Origin: Galbula dea
Taxonomy: Eukaryota; Chordata; Aves; Piciformes; Galbulidae
Assembly: GCA_013399015.1 (NCBI GenBank)
Contig: VWZX01002691.1
Span: forward strand, 459,878-523,877
Direction: 5' to 3'
Length of the DNA: 64,000 nucleotides
Notes under the pieces: generated by a model
What the model saw: the letters and a program-made list of their open reading frames with translations, nothing else
Databases searched by the model: none
Told to the model about the DNA's origin: nothing
Position numbers and translations under genes: made by a program
In this document: positions 37,113 to 50,300 of the stretch, one piece after another
Layout of the letters: every line of letters begins with the position of its first letter
How positions within the stretch are numbered: position 1 is the stretch's first letter

Positions 37113-38389
37113 CACAGCCAAAGAACAACTCACAAACAACATACAGGAATGAATTGTTCTTCCCACTTCCATAGAAAATCAATTTAGTAGCAAGGAGGGT
37201 TTTGTCTGGATCATATTTTTATTTTCCATCAGTGTGGCTCTTGAAAGAAAGTCACACAAGTTCATTCCCCACTACTGCCAGTAAAGCACACTGGCCTGAG
37301 GCATTCATACAGGTAACCTCAGACATTATGTTGTACCAAACATTACAAAAGCAGCTGTGTATGAAATTCCCTCTCTTCATTTTCGCAAGAACAGCAATTT
37401 TTCAGAACCAGGTTCTTTATACTGATTTACATTGTTTTCTTTCCTCCTTCTCCTCAATAACAAGGCAAATTAAAGTACACATAACAGGACAAGTCATCTT
37501 CTTATGTGGCAAGATTTCAGTTTCCAGTACAGAAATGCTATTTGCAAGTTAAAGCCTTTCAGAATGGGCTCCAGCAGTTTGAGATTTCAAAGAGAAAAGG
37601 TCTGATACCACCCTGAGTTAAAGTGAGATATCCTCTCCATGAGTTTAGGATTGAGTATAAATTCTCTGCAGGACACTAGAGAATCTGAGGAAGCAAATGT
37701 CAGAAATCAGCTGTGCAATGTTTCTACACAGTTCAGGGAAGGGGCTATTCAAGGCTTAAGGTCTACTAAAATTAGTCTGAAATAAATCAAAGGGCAAAAC
37801 TAGGAGACCTTGTTTCCTGGAGATGAAAAAACCCTCCTGCTTTATTCTACCTGAAATAAATCCTAGTTTTGAGGCTGCTTAACCAATGATTTGTGGTACA
37901 TGGATTATACTGCTAAAATGGATATGTCTTAGTCAAAAAGGCAATGCACATTGTTTGGGAGCACATAAGAAAAAAACACCCAATCAAACAACCAAAACCA
38001 AGCCAACAAAACCCAAATCAAACAGCAGCAGTTGCAAAACACTCTCTAAAGATATCCCCCTCCATAAACACACTTTGTAGCATAGCATACTTAACAGAGT
38101 CTTTAGACAGTAAAACTGACATTTGATAATAAGTATTTTTATAGAAGTAGGAAAGCTGGTTGGGGAAAAAGCCCCATTAGTTTCTCTTTTAAAAGGAAGT
38201 GTTTTAGTTGTTTGTGTGAAACAGGGAAAGTATGCCTACAAAACCCCCAAATTATACTAATCCAAAGTCAGCTCTGTAACACTGTAAGAGTCAGTTTAGA
38301 CCTCATACTGCCACAAATGTCTGTTTATTTCTTACACAAGTTGGGACTGTTGTATCTTTTTTTCATGCTTCTGTAAGTAGTTTTGATTT
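37113..38389. other. Non-coding stretch
   Basis: Contains an A/C-rich low-complexity tract at 37967-38025. Short frames only. Nothing else recognised. Confidence 0.55.
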
Positions 38390-38537
38390 AGCTATGGTTT
38401 ATTCTGGTTAGAATTTGGTGCTCTCGCAGCTGGGGCCTGAGTTTGATTCCCAGTCAGGGAAGAATCCTGCTGTGCCAGGGGGTTGGACTAGATGATCTTT
38501 TGAGGTCCCTTCCAGCACTTCACATTCTGTGATTCTG
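38390..38537 (+). mobile_element. tRNA-Ile-derived SINE with CR1 tail (TguSINE1-like)
   Basis: The 5' part resembles a decayed tRNA. TTAGCT is followed by GGTTAGAATTTGGTGCT, which matches the D-arm to anticodon-stem region of tRNA-Ile (GGTTAGAgcgTGGTGCT). GAGTTTGATTCCC is a near B-box/T-loop (consensus GGTTCGATCCC). The 3' part (from about 38458) is a CR1 3' end with GGGGGTTGGACTAGATGATC, GAGGTCCCTTCCAGC and ATTCTGTGATTCTGTGA. SINEs with a tRNA-Ile head and CR1 tail are known from passerine birds. TGATTT occurs on both sides (38384-38389 and 38538-38543), a possible but short target duplication. The alternative is an old CR1 end beside a chance tRNA-like sequence. Confidence 0.62.
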
Positions 38538-41308
38538 TGATTTCTAGAAATTTTCTCATCTAACTTTCTGACATCAGGTTATCAGGGGTGTGAAATGCAG
38601 AGTGTATGTACAAACAGATGTTTTGCAATCATCCAGGCAAATATTTAAGATGAGACTGCTCTGGTCCTGCTAATATAGAATCACAGCTTCACACCTAGGC
38701 TTAATGGCAGGTCAGAAGTATGGGACCAAGCAGTCAGGGTTGTTCATTATCAGCTATACAGGCCATGGTTATGTGTAAATATGTTCCTGACCTTTCAACA
38801 GTGAAATCATTAACTGCATGTCCTCCTCTGCTTCTTCCATTCGGCATCAAATATTGATTAATTAGATGGAATTAATTGAGGACTACAGCATGTAGGGCTG
38901 GACTTCTACTGACAGGAGAAGGAAGATGCAGGTGAGCGTTAAAAGGCCAGTTGGGAAAGATAAACTTCCTTATTTCCCGCAGCAGCTGCTGCACTGGTTT
39001 GTCAAATGCAACAAGATCATGATTTACCTGGATTAGGACATTTATTTTCACACCCAAAGAAGAAAAAGAACTGCTACTAACAGCTGAAATACTATTCTAG
39101 ATAACATCTTGCTCATCTTTTAATTCACTTTGAGCCAGTCCCCCAGCAGCACTTTAGGACAAAGAAGAGGAAAATGAATGTAGCACACAGTTGCAAATGT
39201 ACCTTACAGGCTACCAGCCAGTTCACAAAAAGCCTTTTGTCTTCATGGGCTGTTTGAAGACAACAAATGCCGGTGGACTAGAAGATTGCTACAGCGATGT
39301 CACTTGCAGCCCAGAATAAAGTTCTGGCTGTTATCACCAAATCACATTAAGGTTGCAATGGGCATCAGGTTCTTGTGCCAGGTCCTCTGTTGCACAACAA
39401 GATTACCAAGGTTAACAAAGTGTTATGGACTTTTCCCAGCTGAAATGTGAGTTTTATTTAACTATATGGAATATGTGCATAATATTAGATTGTAAGCAAG
39501 ATGTGATCAAGATGCCACAGCCATTAAAAAGCTGTCTGGTGTGTTAAATCCCTAAGGACATGTGGATGACTCACTGAAACTTTGTTAAGACATCTGCTTA
39601 AATATGTTTCCTGTCAATCCTTTTGCACAACTGGAAATAATGGGCTAGAGATTCTCTCCTGCTCCACCACCCCTGGCACCAAAAGACTGGAAAACTGCTG
39701 TAATCCTTTCCCCTTTGAATGATGGGAGCTGCCATTTGGCTCTGGGCAGTAAAAGGACCCTCTCTCTCTCTCACAGCCTTGAAGGAGAGGTCACAGCAGA
39801 GGCAACATGTCAGGGAGCAGCTCTGCAGCACCCCAGCAGCCCCAGCTGCCACAGTGGTTCATTCCCCCAGTGCTCCAGCCATGTGGAGGCCCACACTAAC
39901 TCCTCAGGGGATATAAACTGCTGCAAAGCCATTTTTTATTGCCTCCCTTTTCCTCCCAGGAGCTCAGTTCTCATGTCATATACCTACTGTTTGTGCACAG
40001 TAATAGTAGCAAGGATTCAAATGACACTGTGATGTCACACTCAAATTACAAAGAAGATATAATTTCCTATTAAAGGCACTAAATTTTCTTCAACAAGGAG
40101 ACTATATACTTGAACAAAAAAAACCACTTACTCCCCCCCCATAAAGCAGTTTACCAAAGCTTTTGATAACATTTAGTTCTGAAGATGCAGCTGTCATGAC
40201 ACAACCTGACTTCAAACACAGTGTTAGCATATAAGATACATAGATAAGCATCACTGAACAAACATGTGATGAATAAAAAAAAGCAAAGTCACTGGCTTGC
40301 CTGTAACAGCTCTACTTTAAAATCCCATGTCACCATATTTTTTTCTCTCCTGTCCTAATTGAGTTCCTTTGAGGAGACAGTATTTCAGCTACAAATGAAC
40401 TCTCATAACTATTTCATGTTAAACTTTAAAGCAAAGCACCAGATGCTGCCATGGAACATTCCTCGGAGCTTTCATGCAATGCTTGCATCTGTTCAGCTGG
40501 AAGCACAACTGTTTCAAACAAACTAATGGCTTTTAAGTGATGAGAAAAAAAGAGCAAAAAGGCAAAATACTGTATAAAGCACCAGAAAAAAAAAAAGTTA
40601 ACAAGAAGGTCTGCATTGGAATGATGACACTCGAATAAGCTTTGGATCAAAACTTGGGTCACAAACAGAAACAGTTTAAAACTGCCAGAGATGCAAACTT
40701 TTGTTTCCTCATAAAGCAGCAAAAATGAAACTACTTTTCACATACATAAAAATGGAAAGTTTTAGAGGCAAAGATTGTCCTGTTTTCTGTAACTCATTTC
40801 TTCCTGCAAGCTTTGGGAACTTCACAAATTTGCTGAAAAGTTAGCCTAACAGAAGCTCTAAGTAGATGTTGATATCTAGTGAAACACTAGGGAATGAGAC
40901 ATTTGGTTTTATTTAAGGGCTTTCTTTAGTTGTTCTATTCCTTCCTACTGATTTATAGACAAACACATTTCAACAGGACCTCTGTTCCTATTTTTTAGCC
41001 TTAGTTTACTGGCTTGTCATCTTAATAAGCACAGGTAGTCTTTCAAAAGTTAATATGTCTGGAGTGAATATAGTACTTCTCACCAGTAAGTCATCCTATG
41101 CTTTACAAGTCATCTTAGTTACCACTTTACCCAAGTTTTAGAACATCCTTATAGAATATAGTCTGGGTATTAAGAATTATGCCTACTTTACAGAAGAGGA
41201 AAGAGAGATAAAAAAAACAGGTTAATCACACCATGCTTCAAGAAATACCATTAAAAATGAGATCAAGCAGCATGAATTCTTAGCTCTTTCTGTTTTTCAG
41301 ACCAGCAC

Positions 41309-41348
41309 TTTGTTTAGATGCTATATAATAGTTAAGCATCTAAACAAA
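41309..41348. repeat. Perfect 14-bp inverted repeat (hairpin)
   Basis: TTTGTTTAGATGCT (41309-41322) and its exact complement AGCATCTAAACAAA (41335-41348) are separated by a 12-base AT-rich loop. Pairing does not extend outward. Confidence 0.85.
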
Positions 41349-42078
41349 TCACAAGAAGTTCAACTATTTAGTCACTGCTGTATAAGGTATGCGGAACATC
41401 TACCACATGTGCCCAACCTGAGTTTCTCCCTAAGGCAAAGACCAGCCCTGTATATCATCTATTTACAGATGATAATATTGTGAATTATCCCAGGTCTTAC
41501 TGACTCCAGTGGGTAATAAAGAAATCTTCTACCTTGAAGGAAACTCTTTTTGCCTTGTAAAACAATCCAAAGGCTCACGTTTACCAACAGGAGAGTGATA
41601 GCACACATTGAAGGAGATAGTCAGTGCATTTCCCAAACAAAAGTGACAGAGAAATGGAAAAATTTGTAAGGTTAGAGAGTGGTACTGGGAGTAAAACATC
41701 TTATTTGCTTCTGCTGAAGCAGAAACACAGAAACAGCACGTGAACTTTTAGGAAGATACAGGTGGAAAGAACAAGGCCTAAAGATGCTACTGTTCTGCCC
41801 TTTTCATAATTGATGTAATTTTATGTGCTTCTCTTGCACATTGGCACAGTTCTCACTGAACCAATTTTGTCTGCCTACCTCTGAGAAGCAGTCCTCAGTT
41901 TAGATTTTCTGAGCTGAGCCAGCAGCTCTCAATGAAGGTAATTTAGCCTGGTTAAATTCTAGACTATGAGGTTTATAAACCTCCCAAGTATTGATCCTAA
42001 AGACTCATACCTGGCAAAATCTGGTCTGTGGTCTTCCCTCAACATCAGCATCTGAAAACAAGCACCTGAGAATATTTT

Positions 42079-42145
42079 GCATTTTGTATTTTTTGTATTT
42101 TTGTTGTTTTAGTATTTTGTACTTTTTTGTATTGCTTTGATTGTT
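42079..42145 (+). repeat. T-rich degenerate simple repeat
   Basis: Irregular TTTTGTATT-type units (GCATTTTGTATTTTTTGTAT and similar). Simple-sequence DNA. Confidence 0.7.
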
Positions 42146-43181
42146 ATGATGATTAATGCTGCCAGGATAAGAGCCACAAGCTCTGAAGACAGCAGGAAAA
42201 GGTGTTCAGAGGCTTTATTTGGAGTGGGTGGTGGTTGTTTTTGGTTTTATTTTAAACAGTATGCACATACCTAAATTTGTTTAGTTCTATTTCTTTTTTC
42301 TTCAGTTATGAAGAAAACATCACCTGCTGAAAGTGATGGCTTTTACAAAGCTCATTATCATATGGGCTGTTGTTAATTACAAGCAAGGAGAAAAACACTC
42401 CAAACATTTGACATTCCGTATCTTCTGTTTCCATCAAAGAAAAGAAGCTGCATCCTCCCAAACACTTCACCATTTCTATTTCAGCCTTAAAAATAACAGT
42501 TCTTCACCTCAGCTGCAAATAAGAAATGTCCAAGAGAGACTAACATGTCTCTGGGTCTCAGAAAACTTTTTTTGGTGTATTTGTAATCACTTAGAAGTAC
42601 CAAGAAAAAAGAGTCTTGTTTTCAATATGCTCCTATGTAATTTAGCACAGCGCATAAGTAAATCAGCTGGTGAGTAGTGCCTGAACAAGACACTGAAACA
42701 GTAGCTTCAGTCTTTATACATCTTCCAAACTTCTTTTTATAATTTAATACCTAGTAACACCAAGAGATAAATCTTTAATGACACTATACAATTTGGGTAG
42801 AGTAGAGAAGGAGTTTATTTCATCAGAAGACTGTTATGCCTGGAGTTTGAGAAAAGCTTTTCATACCAAGATTTTATTGCCATTATTCTGTTATTCACTA
42901 GCAGATTTTATTAAATTAGTATTCCACTAACCCAACACATATTTGAGCAAAATCTTACTGTAGTAGCTGCTCAGACTTCTGATCCTCTCTCTTTGGGGTT
43001 GGATTTGTCATAAAAGTTGAACTAAAAATGAATATAGAGGGTCAAATGCATGTTTTGGAGCTCTTTGTCTCAGGGTGACTGACAAATCAGGAACGAAGAG
43101 AGAACACCCATGCTTCTCAAAACAACTGTGGGATACTATAGTTGTGTTTATTTCATCTTATTTATCCAACTTTTTTTTGGA

Positions 43182-43222
43182 ACCAAATTTCTTGTCACTA
43201 GTAATTGACAAGAAATTTTGGT
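43182..43222. repeat. 16-bp inverted repeat with one bulge (hairpin)
   Basis: ACCAAATTTCTTGTCA (43182-43197) pairs with TGACAAGAAATTTTGGT (43206-43222), which has one extra T, across an 8-base loop CTAGTAAT. The longest uninterrupted helix is at the loop side. Confidence 0.85.
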
Positions 43223-46200
43223 CAACAATAGGAAATGTTTTATTCTTTGCTCTTTCATGAACATTAGAATTTATTTTTGTGAGAAAAGGAGACAATGGAG
43301 TCTTTTCCATTGTCACAGTTTTCACCCTAACCTATTCTTAGCTTTGCTAAAATAAGATCACCCTTTTGATAACAGGCACTACCTAGAAGCACTCTGTTTC
43401 CTGGCATATTTGTTCAGACTTTATGCACAGTCTACCCATTAAACAACCACATTTTTTTTCAATAGATGCTTTCATATCCTGTCAGGAGCTATATGTACTC
43501 GAAGATTACTTAATCTCAGGGTCAGGATGAATTCACATGCTGTGCTGAAGTGTCTGGTTCAGTGAGAAAGTTCACATTTTTCTGACTTTCTCTGTTGAAG
43601 TAACAAAAAGAAGTATTTTTTTTAAAGTTAGGAGAGAGATAAAAGTACATATTAATATTTTCCCAAATAACAGCTTTTGTGACATAGGTTCTTTCATTTC
43701 TCCTAGATTCATCAGCAGGGACTGTTAAAAGACAATGTAAGTTTGGACTAGAAATAGCATCTCTGCTTGTAATCTGTTAACTGCTCTTAAAAAGACACCC
43801 TCTGAATAAGAACAGTTTTTCCTTTTGCCAAGAAGTGTTCTCTACCTGCGAAGTGACAGAAGTTTAAGTAATTTGTTACTGAACTCCATTTTTGTATTCA
43901 CTCCAAGTTAGAGTATCTAGCAGGAGCTATATCAAGATTGCTAATGCACTGCTCATTCTTTCCATCACACTTTTATCATCAAATTTTAATATTAATCAAA
44001 TAATAGGAGCCAGCTAGGTTCAGATAAGAGTAGACCACTTTTCAGATGAAAATATCATTTGGAGGTTTTTTCCATTCAGCATCATTATGCTAACATACAA
44101 TACAAGCTGTGTTCCCTGTATAAACATTAGGAGACATTACTGAACATACAGCTGGAGTAATTGTGAAACTTTCACTCCAACTTAAAAAAATATTCTCCCC
44201 AGGCTTTTTTTTTTCTTTTTAAATTTCATTTTTCCCACCAATGCACCTAATTTGATGTTAGTCAAGTAGATACTAAAATGTGGTGCTTAGTGACAAAGAA
44301 TTCCTCCACCTTTTTAGAAAAAGCTAGGAGCTACTGAAAAGCTAAGAGTGGAGGTGGATCGGGGTGTCACCTTGACCTCAGCCCTTAAGGCTTCCAGTTT
44401 TTCTCAAAGGTGTTTCTATCAGGATGTCTACAACTATTTTTCAATTGGTTTATTCAATGGACAAAGACTTACTGTCTAGGTTTAAGAGCAACTGACAATT
44501 CCAGGGGATTTCTCCCTGAAAGAAAGGGCATCTCTACATTTAACCTGCCTAACTGGTTTAAACAATCTTTATTTTGCTTGTAGATCCCACAAAGAATCTT
44601 TGTTTCCCACAGATTATTCCTCCCCCCCTTTTTATTTTATTTTTTTTTTGCTTCTTGTAGTTTGCAATTACTTCTTTTGCTGCATGCAAATCATTCAATT
44701 ACAAGGAAATGTAAATTGGTAAAATTTCACGTAGCCCAAAATGTTACACATTCCCCATCATATTTACACAGACTTTTTGCACAAGTCCCTCTTCTTTCCA
44801 AGAAATAAAGAGTCATCACTGGTTTTTTTGCAGTGTACATGAGAGATAATAAGCCTCAACTAGAAGACTTAAGTGTTTTTGAAAAATACCAGGCTTTTAT
44901 TTCTTATAGACTGATACGTGTTCAATATCCTCCATTATAGCAATTACTCCTCTTGATCCAAAAGAATCTGGCCAAGAGCTGCACCACTGTCAGCATGCAG
45001 GGAGTTGTTCAGGGGATATCCCTGTGGAGAATGTACCAGAGCACATGTGGCTTCTGGGTACTGAGAGCATCAGTGCAGGGTGGCACAGCATCACTGTTGT
45101 CTGACATGCAGTAAGCATCCCACTATTCATCAGTGGGAGCTACTCTTCAGTTGCCCTGGTACACCCAGCTCTGCAAGCTGTTCACCATTTCTCAGATTAA
45201 ACCTTTCAGATAAATATTGGTTTTGCTGAAAATGCTGAAAAACTGTTGATTTCAAAAGAAGCATAGTGGAACCATCAAGAGAGAGATCTATAGGATGTCA
45301 GAGGGAAATAATTGGTATTTTACTACAGAGCAAAAAGAATTTTAAGAAAACAACAATAAATTATGCATTTAGGATTTAATAGTTGGTTATTTAAGCCTTG
45401 TCAGGACATAGCTTGCTTAAATAATGGGGAGAAAATAAGAAACAGAGACTTAAAGGTGAAAGTCCCTTTAGGCTGCAAACTGGAAGCTTGCCCAGATTGC
45501 TAACTCTGTGTCATTGTTTAATGGCAGCGGAGCTGTCAGTAGAAGCTTTTTGACAGCTCATACAGGTACCTGCTTGTCTTCCCTAAATTTCAATGGTGAT
45601 GTTATCCAACTTGTTGACAAGAGCTGTTCATTGAGATTTTCAGTGTGCTTCTTACAGAGAAACACCAGGATGCCAACACCACTACTCAGCACTGCTGGTG
45701 CTCTGCAGGAGCAGGCAGTGACACAGCAGGCAGGGACCCAAAGGGGATCCCCGTCTGCAGTGGGGGTTTCCAGTGCACTCAGCTCCTGACTGATAAAATC
45801 TGGAGCCCAATCTTATCACAGCCCTGAAGTTCTCCTCAAACATATATTAAGGTAACTAGACCACAGTGCTACCCCAAAGCAGCATTTTTGTTGTTTTTCA
45901 TTTGCTTGTTTTTAAAAGATGTTTGCCTTCCTGTCCATTACAAGTCAGTTTCTCTCTTTAATACATTTTTTGACAATTTGCTTCTGAATCTCTTCCCTGT
46001 TTCCCTTTACACTTTGCATGTATATATCACTTTGCTGGTGGCATGTGAGTTCACACAACCTTTTGTCTTCTCTGCTTATAACTCCAGATATTGGAAGACT
46101 TCAACTGGCACTCAGCATACTTTGACAAGGATATTGAAAACAAATCTCTGCTCCTCTCTGAAGCTACAAGATAAAGTCTTGCTTTTAAAGTATTTAGCAC

Positions 46201-46628
46201 AAGTGCTAGGTAATGGGCTTTTTTAAGCATCCATGAGCAAGGGTGATAGAGATTTTCACATGCATTTTATACCCTGCATGTTTTCTGATCTGTTGGCAGG
46301 AGAGAAACAACAAAGAATATGCCATTTTCTTCCTCTTTCTTCTTCTGAGTACTCTCTGAATGCATATTTGACAACATCACCTGACTAAGAACTGTTCTTC
46401 AAGCCAAGATTGATTAGACACTGTAAGTTAATCAAATGACAGACATCAGCAAGGACATAAAGCAGTATTTGTCCTACACACAATACCTTGCCTCAAGGCT
46501 TATAAAAGTACAACAACAGCAAGTTACAGCATACAGCAGCTTGTGACTTGAATTAGGAGACTCATGACAGCTAATAAATTTTGTTGACAAACACCTGCTC
46601 AGTATATGTCTACCCATCTGCCTGGACA

Positions 46629-47350
46629 GAATCATAGAATGTTAGGAGCTGAAAGGGACCTCAAAAGATCATCTAGTCCAAGCCCCCTGCCACAGCAGGA
46701 TTCCCTAGACCAGGTCACACAGAAGCGTGTCCAGATGGGTCTTGAATCTCTCCAGAGAATGGGACTCCACAACTTCTCTGGTCAATCTGTTCCAGTGCTC
46801 TGCCACCCTCACTGGGAAAAATTTTTTTCTTGTATTCACATTCAACCTCCTGTGCTTCAGTTTACAGCCATTGCCCCTTGTCCTGCCACTGCTCCACTGA
46901 GAAGAGACTGACCCCATCCCCTGACAGTCACCCTTCATGTACTTAAAAGCATAGATGAGGTTACCTCTTAGTCTCTTCTTCTCCAAGCTAAAGAGACCCA
47001 GCTCCCCCAACCTTTCCTCAGAACAAGATGTTCCAGCCCCTTCATCATTTCATCTTTGTGGCTCTGTGCTGGACTCCTTCCAGCAGTTCCCTATCCTTCT
47101 TAAACTGAGGGGCCCAGAACTGGACACAATAATTCCAGATGCAGCCTCACCAGGGTAGAGTAAAGGGGGAGAAGAACCTTTCTTGACCTACTAGCCACAC
47201 CCCTTCTAATACACCCCAGAATCCCATTGGCCCTCCTGGCCACAAGAGCACACTGCTGGCTCATGGTCATCCTTCCAGCCACCAGGACCCCCAGGTTTCT
47301 TTCCCCTTCACTGCTCTCCAACAGATCAGACCCTAACCTGTACTGACAGC
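46629..47350 (-). mobile_element. CR1 LINE 3' end, about 720 bp
   Basis: Begins AGAATCATAGAATGTTAGGA. Two minus-strand frames, 46705-47010 (101 codons; LGLFSLEKKRLRGNLIYAF, GRTRGNGCKLKHRRL, HWNRLTREVVESHSLE) and 47100-47321 (73 codons; LGVLVAGRMTMSQQCAL, RRANGILGCIRRGVASRSRK), are successive pieces of CR1 ORF2 split by a frameshift/stop near 47.05 kb. This is one of the two longest CR1 copies here, still 5'-truncated. Confidence 0.98.
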
Positions 47351-50300
47351 ACTCTTGTAAGTTTATAACATGTTTTTATGGGACAAAGAGGAAAACTTTG
47401 CTTGCTTTTCCATAGCATATTTAATTCATTAGCTTAAAAAATATACATAGACAACATTAAAAACTAATAATCCAAAGCTAGATTCTTTTAACAGCCTGAA
47501 ATGCTATCTACATAAATGAGTTGTTTCATGGAGAAGGAGTAATAAAAACCACAGAGACAGTCATAGGATTTTTTTCATACTGTGTCTTCTGTACAGTTCC
47601 ATGTATGGAAGCGGTGGAATAACACTTTCATACATAAGTTGTACAGGTATCTGGGTGCCTGCAACTGTAAAACTGTTCTCACAGCATAGGACAACTAGAA
47701 AAGGAGCAGCTCTAGTTAGCCAAGGTGAAAAACCAGGTGGTTATCAGGCCTCAAGCCAGATTGTTTACTGTGCTCTAAACACAGCACAGCCAAGCATGCC
47801 CCAGCACTGCTAGATGGACAAGGTTAAAAAAATAATAATAAAAATCATAAGCCATTCCACCTCCAAATTCACAGAAAGACTATTTTGTCTTTCCACAATA
47901 GTCAGTATAACGTTTTGTCTGTATTTCCCCAGGACTTTTACAATTACCTCTTAGCCTTCCTATCTGCAGAGGCTTTTCAAAGAAACTGTTGTGCTTGTAA
48001 AAAATATTCCCTAGCAAAAGATCCCCAAAACAAAAAATACCCAACTATTTATTTTTTTTTAGTCAATATGAACCTATGAGCTTAAAGTTGAAAAGCAGCA
48101 CAGACAGTGTTTCTGACTTTGTGTTGTGATCATCCTTAGTATTATTTTAAGTGCAAACAAAAAGTCTTTGGTTCGCTGTTGCCAAATCTGCTTTTTTGGA
48201 TATACTAGAAAATGCAGTGAAGAGCTTCTGGTCTCACAGTGCCTTGTAGTCTCTTACTCTGTAATAAGAGGACTTATTAAGAGAAAGTTAAACCATGAAC
48301 CTTGCTAGAGATTCCTTTTCCAGAAAGTCGTGAGGCTCCAGCATATCAGCACTTGGTTCAGGTGTAGATGACAGTAGCATTTGGACTTGCCAAATAATGA
48401 ACTTTCAGAGTAATGCAATTCAGCTAAAAACTTGAGTTAGACTTCTGGGAGTGCGATGACAGTAGAGATGTATAAATATGTATTTATGTATAAACCACAT
48501 ATATATTTGAATATATGGACTTGTACATTTTTTCTTTAGAAGGGGCTAACCCCATCAATAAGTAGTTTCACAGTTTCTTTCAGATGTGGGAGGCTGCTCC
48601 ATTGCAAGTATGATGTCTGTAAGATACAACTTCAAAAGGCAAAGCAAAATGTTATGATACAAAAAATTATATTACCTATTCCAAGCTACCATTTTAATTG
48701 CAATTCTTTATTAAATTCCAGCTCTAGGCTTAATAAAAAGGGACTGCATTACTATCTAATGGAGTACTATATAGTACTCTACTTGTTAATTTAGTACTCT
48801 GAATCTCACCATAACCATTTACTTTGGCTCTCAGAATCAGAACTTGGATAAGAACGCATGGTCCTACATAACCTAATAAACAGTTCAGAGCAGCTGAGAG
48901 GATGCAGTTGGCAAGTGTCCTGTTTCCAGGATGGTGAAGAGCTTTTCCCCAAATGCAATTTGATCATTCTAGAACAGCTTTTATTTTAATTTCATGACAG
49001 TTTGTTCAACAGAAATCTATATGTGTAGAAAATGGAATGCCATCATTACAGAGTTAACCTAAGGATCACTTCCAGAAATAATGCCTTAAGATATTTTCAG
49101 AGAATGGGACATATTTATTATTTCAGCCCAAGCCTGAGACTCCACAACAATTCAGATAAATAAGTAGATGAAGTTAATGCAAAAATCTTACTAATAAATA
49201 TTAAGATGCAAAGTTTCATATTCAAATGTCACTTGCTATCTCTTGAAATAAAGATAGGCCTTGAAGATATGCACAACACAGCTTACATGAATTTGAACCT
49301 CAGCTTACTTCTAAATTTAAATCTTAGTCTTCTCATTACCTGCACATCATTTACCTAGACACACATATAATCTCTTCCAGGAAGCCTGAGTGTGACAGTT
49401 AAGCCCAAAGAAAGCAGGAAGACTGGAATCAAACAATCATGACTGACCCTCAGCATTACTTCTTCCTTTCAGTGAGAAGAGAAGCAGCCATTTCTAACAT
49501 ATTTAATAGGCATGGGTCAGGAAACAAACACAAACTAATAAACAAACAAACAAATCTCCTCAAAAAAAGAGATCTTATTCTGATAAACAAGAAGGTGTAT
49601 GAAGAACTTCAAAGATCTGCCACTTTTCTGTAAGGGTCTACAGTAGCACTGGAGGGGACATAGTACTCTGGGCACACTTGTAAGGAAGAGAGGTGATGTG
49701 TTGAGTGAGAATAAACAATTTTCCCTCCATTACTTGGTATGACATTAAATGAACAAGCAAGTGCTATGTTTATACGTCAGAATCAAATAGATATTACAAA
49801 GAATCTTTCTCCCTCACATCAATCGTTTTTCTCATGGCTTTTCTCACGTATACCCAAGTCGAGCTCATCCTTTTTTACAAGGGCTTCCAACACAAAGGCT
49901 TGATCTTGTTGATCTCTTGGGTGAGATTCAGCCTGAGAGAAAGCATAGGAAGAATTCAGCCTTCAACATTTGGCTCCAGACTGCTATGAACAACAAAGGC
50001 ATCTTTTCACAGGACAACAAAGTGATTAATATTACACCATTATGCTTTGGATTTCTGGAGGAAATGAATTTACAAGTTTCACTTTATGAAAGAAGCTCAT
50101 TTTCACAGCTTTTTGTTTGCTGTTATGTGCCATCAGAAATGAAAGCATGTGTAAACTTGGGGAAAGGGGAAGCAATACCCTTGCCAGCCCTTCAGATACA
50201 ACAGTCAGAATAGCAGATTGTTTATCCTTTTCTTTCAGAGGAGTCCCACAGAATTAATGCAACCAAAGCAAGACCTTTCCAAATGCAAAGCCTCCTGCCA

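Larger units (their letters stand above)
38544..46628. other. Long non-coding stretch
   Basis: About 8 kb with no gene recognised. It has a T-rich degenerate tract at 42079-42145, C- and T-runs at 44.62-44.65 kb, and two hairpins (41309-41348 and 43182-43222). A G+C-richer patch at 39.6-39.9 kb has frames on both strands and matches nothing I know. Confidence 0.6.

Noticed and set aside
39598..40032. Opposing frames of 84 and 105 codons in a G+C-richer patch
   Set aside because: Frames on both strands overlap without recognisable protein features, and there is no supporting splice or promoter signal.
46705..47321. Minus-strand frames considered as a host gene
   Set aside because: They are successive pieces of CR1 ORF2, with the CR1 3' UTR and terminal repeats beside them.
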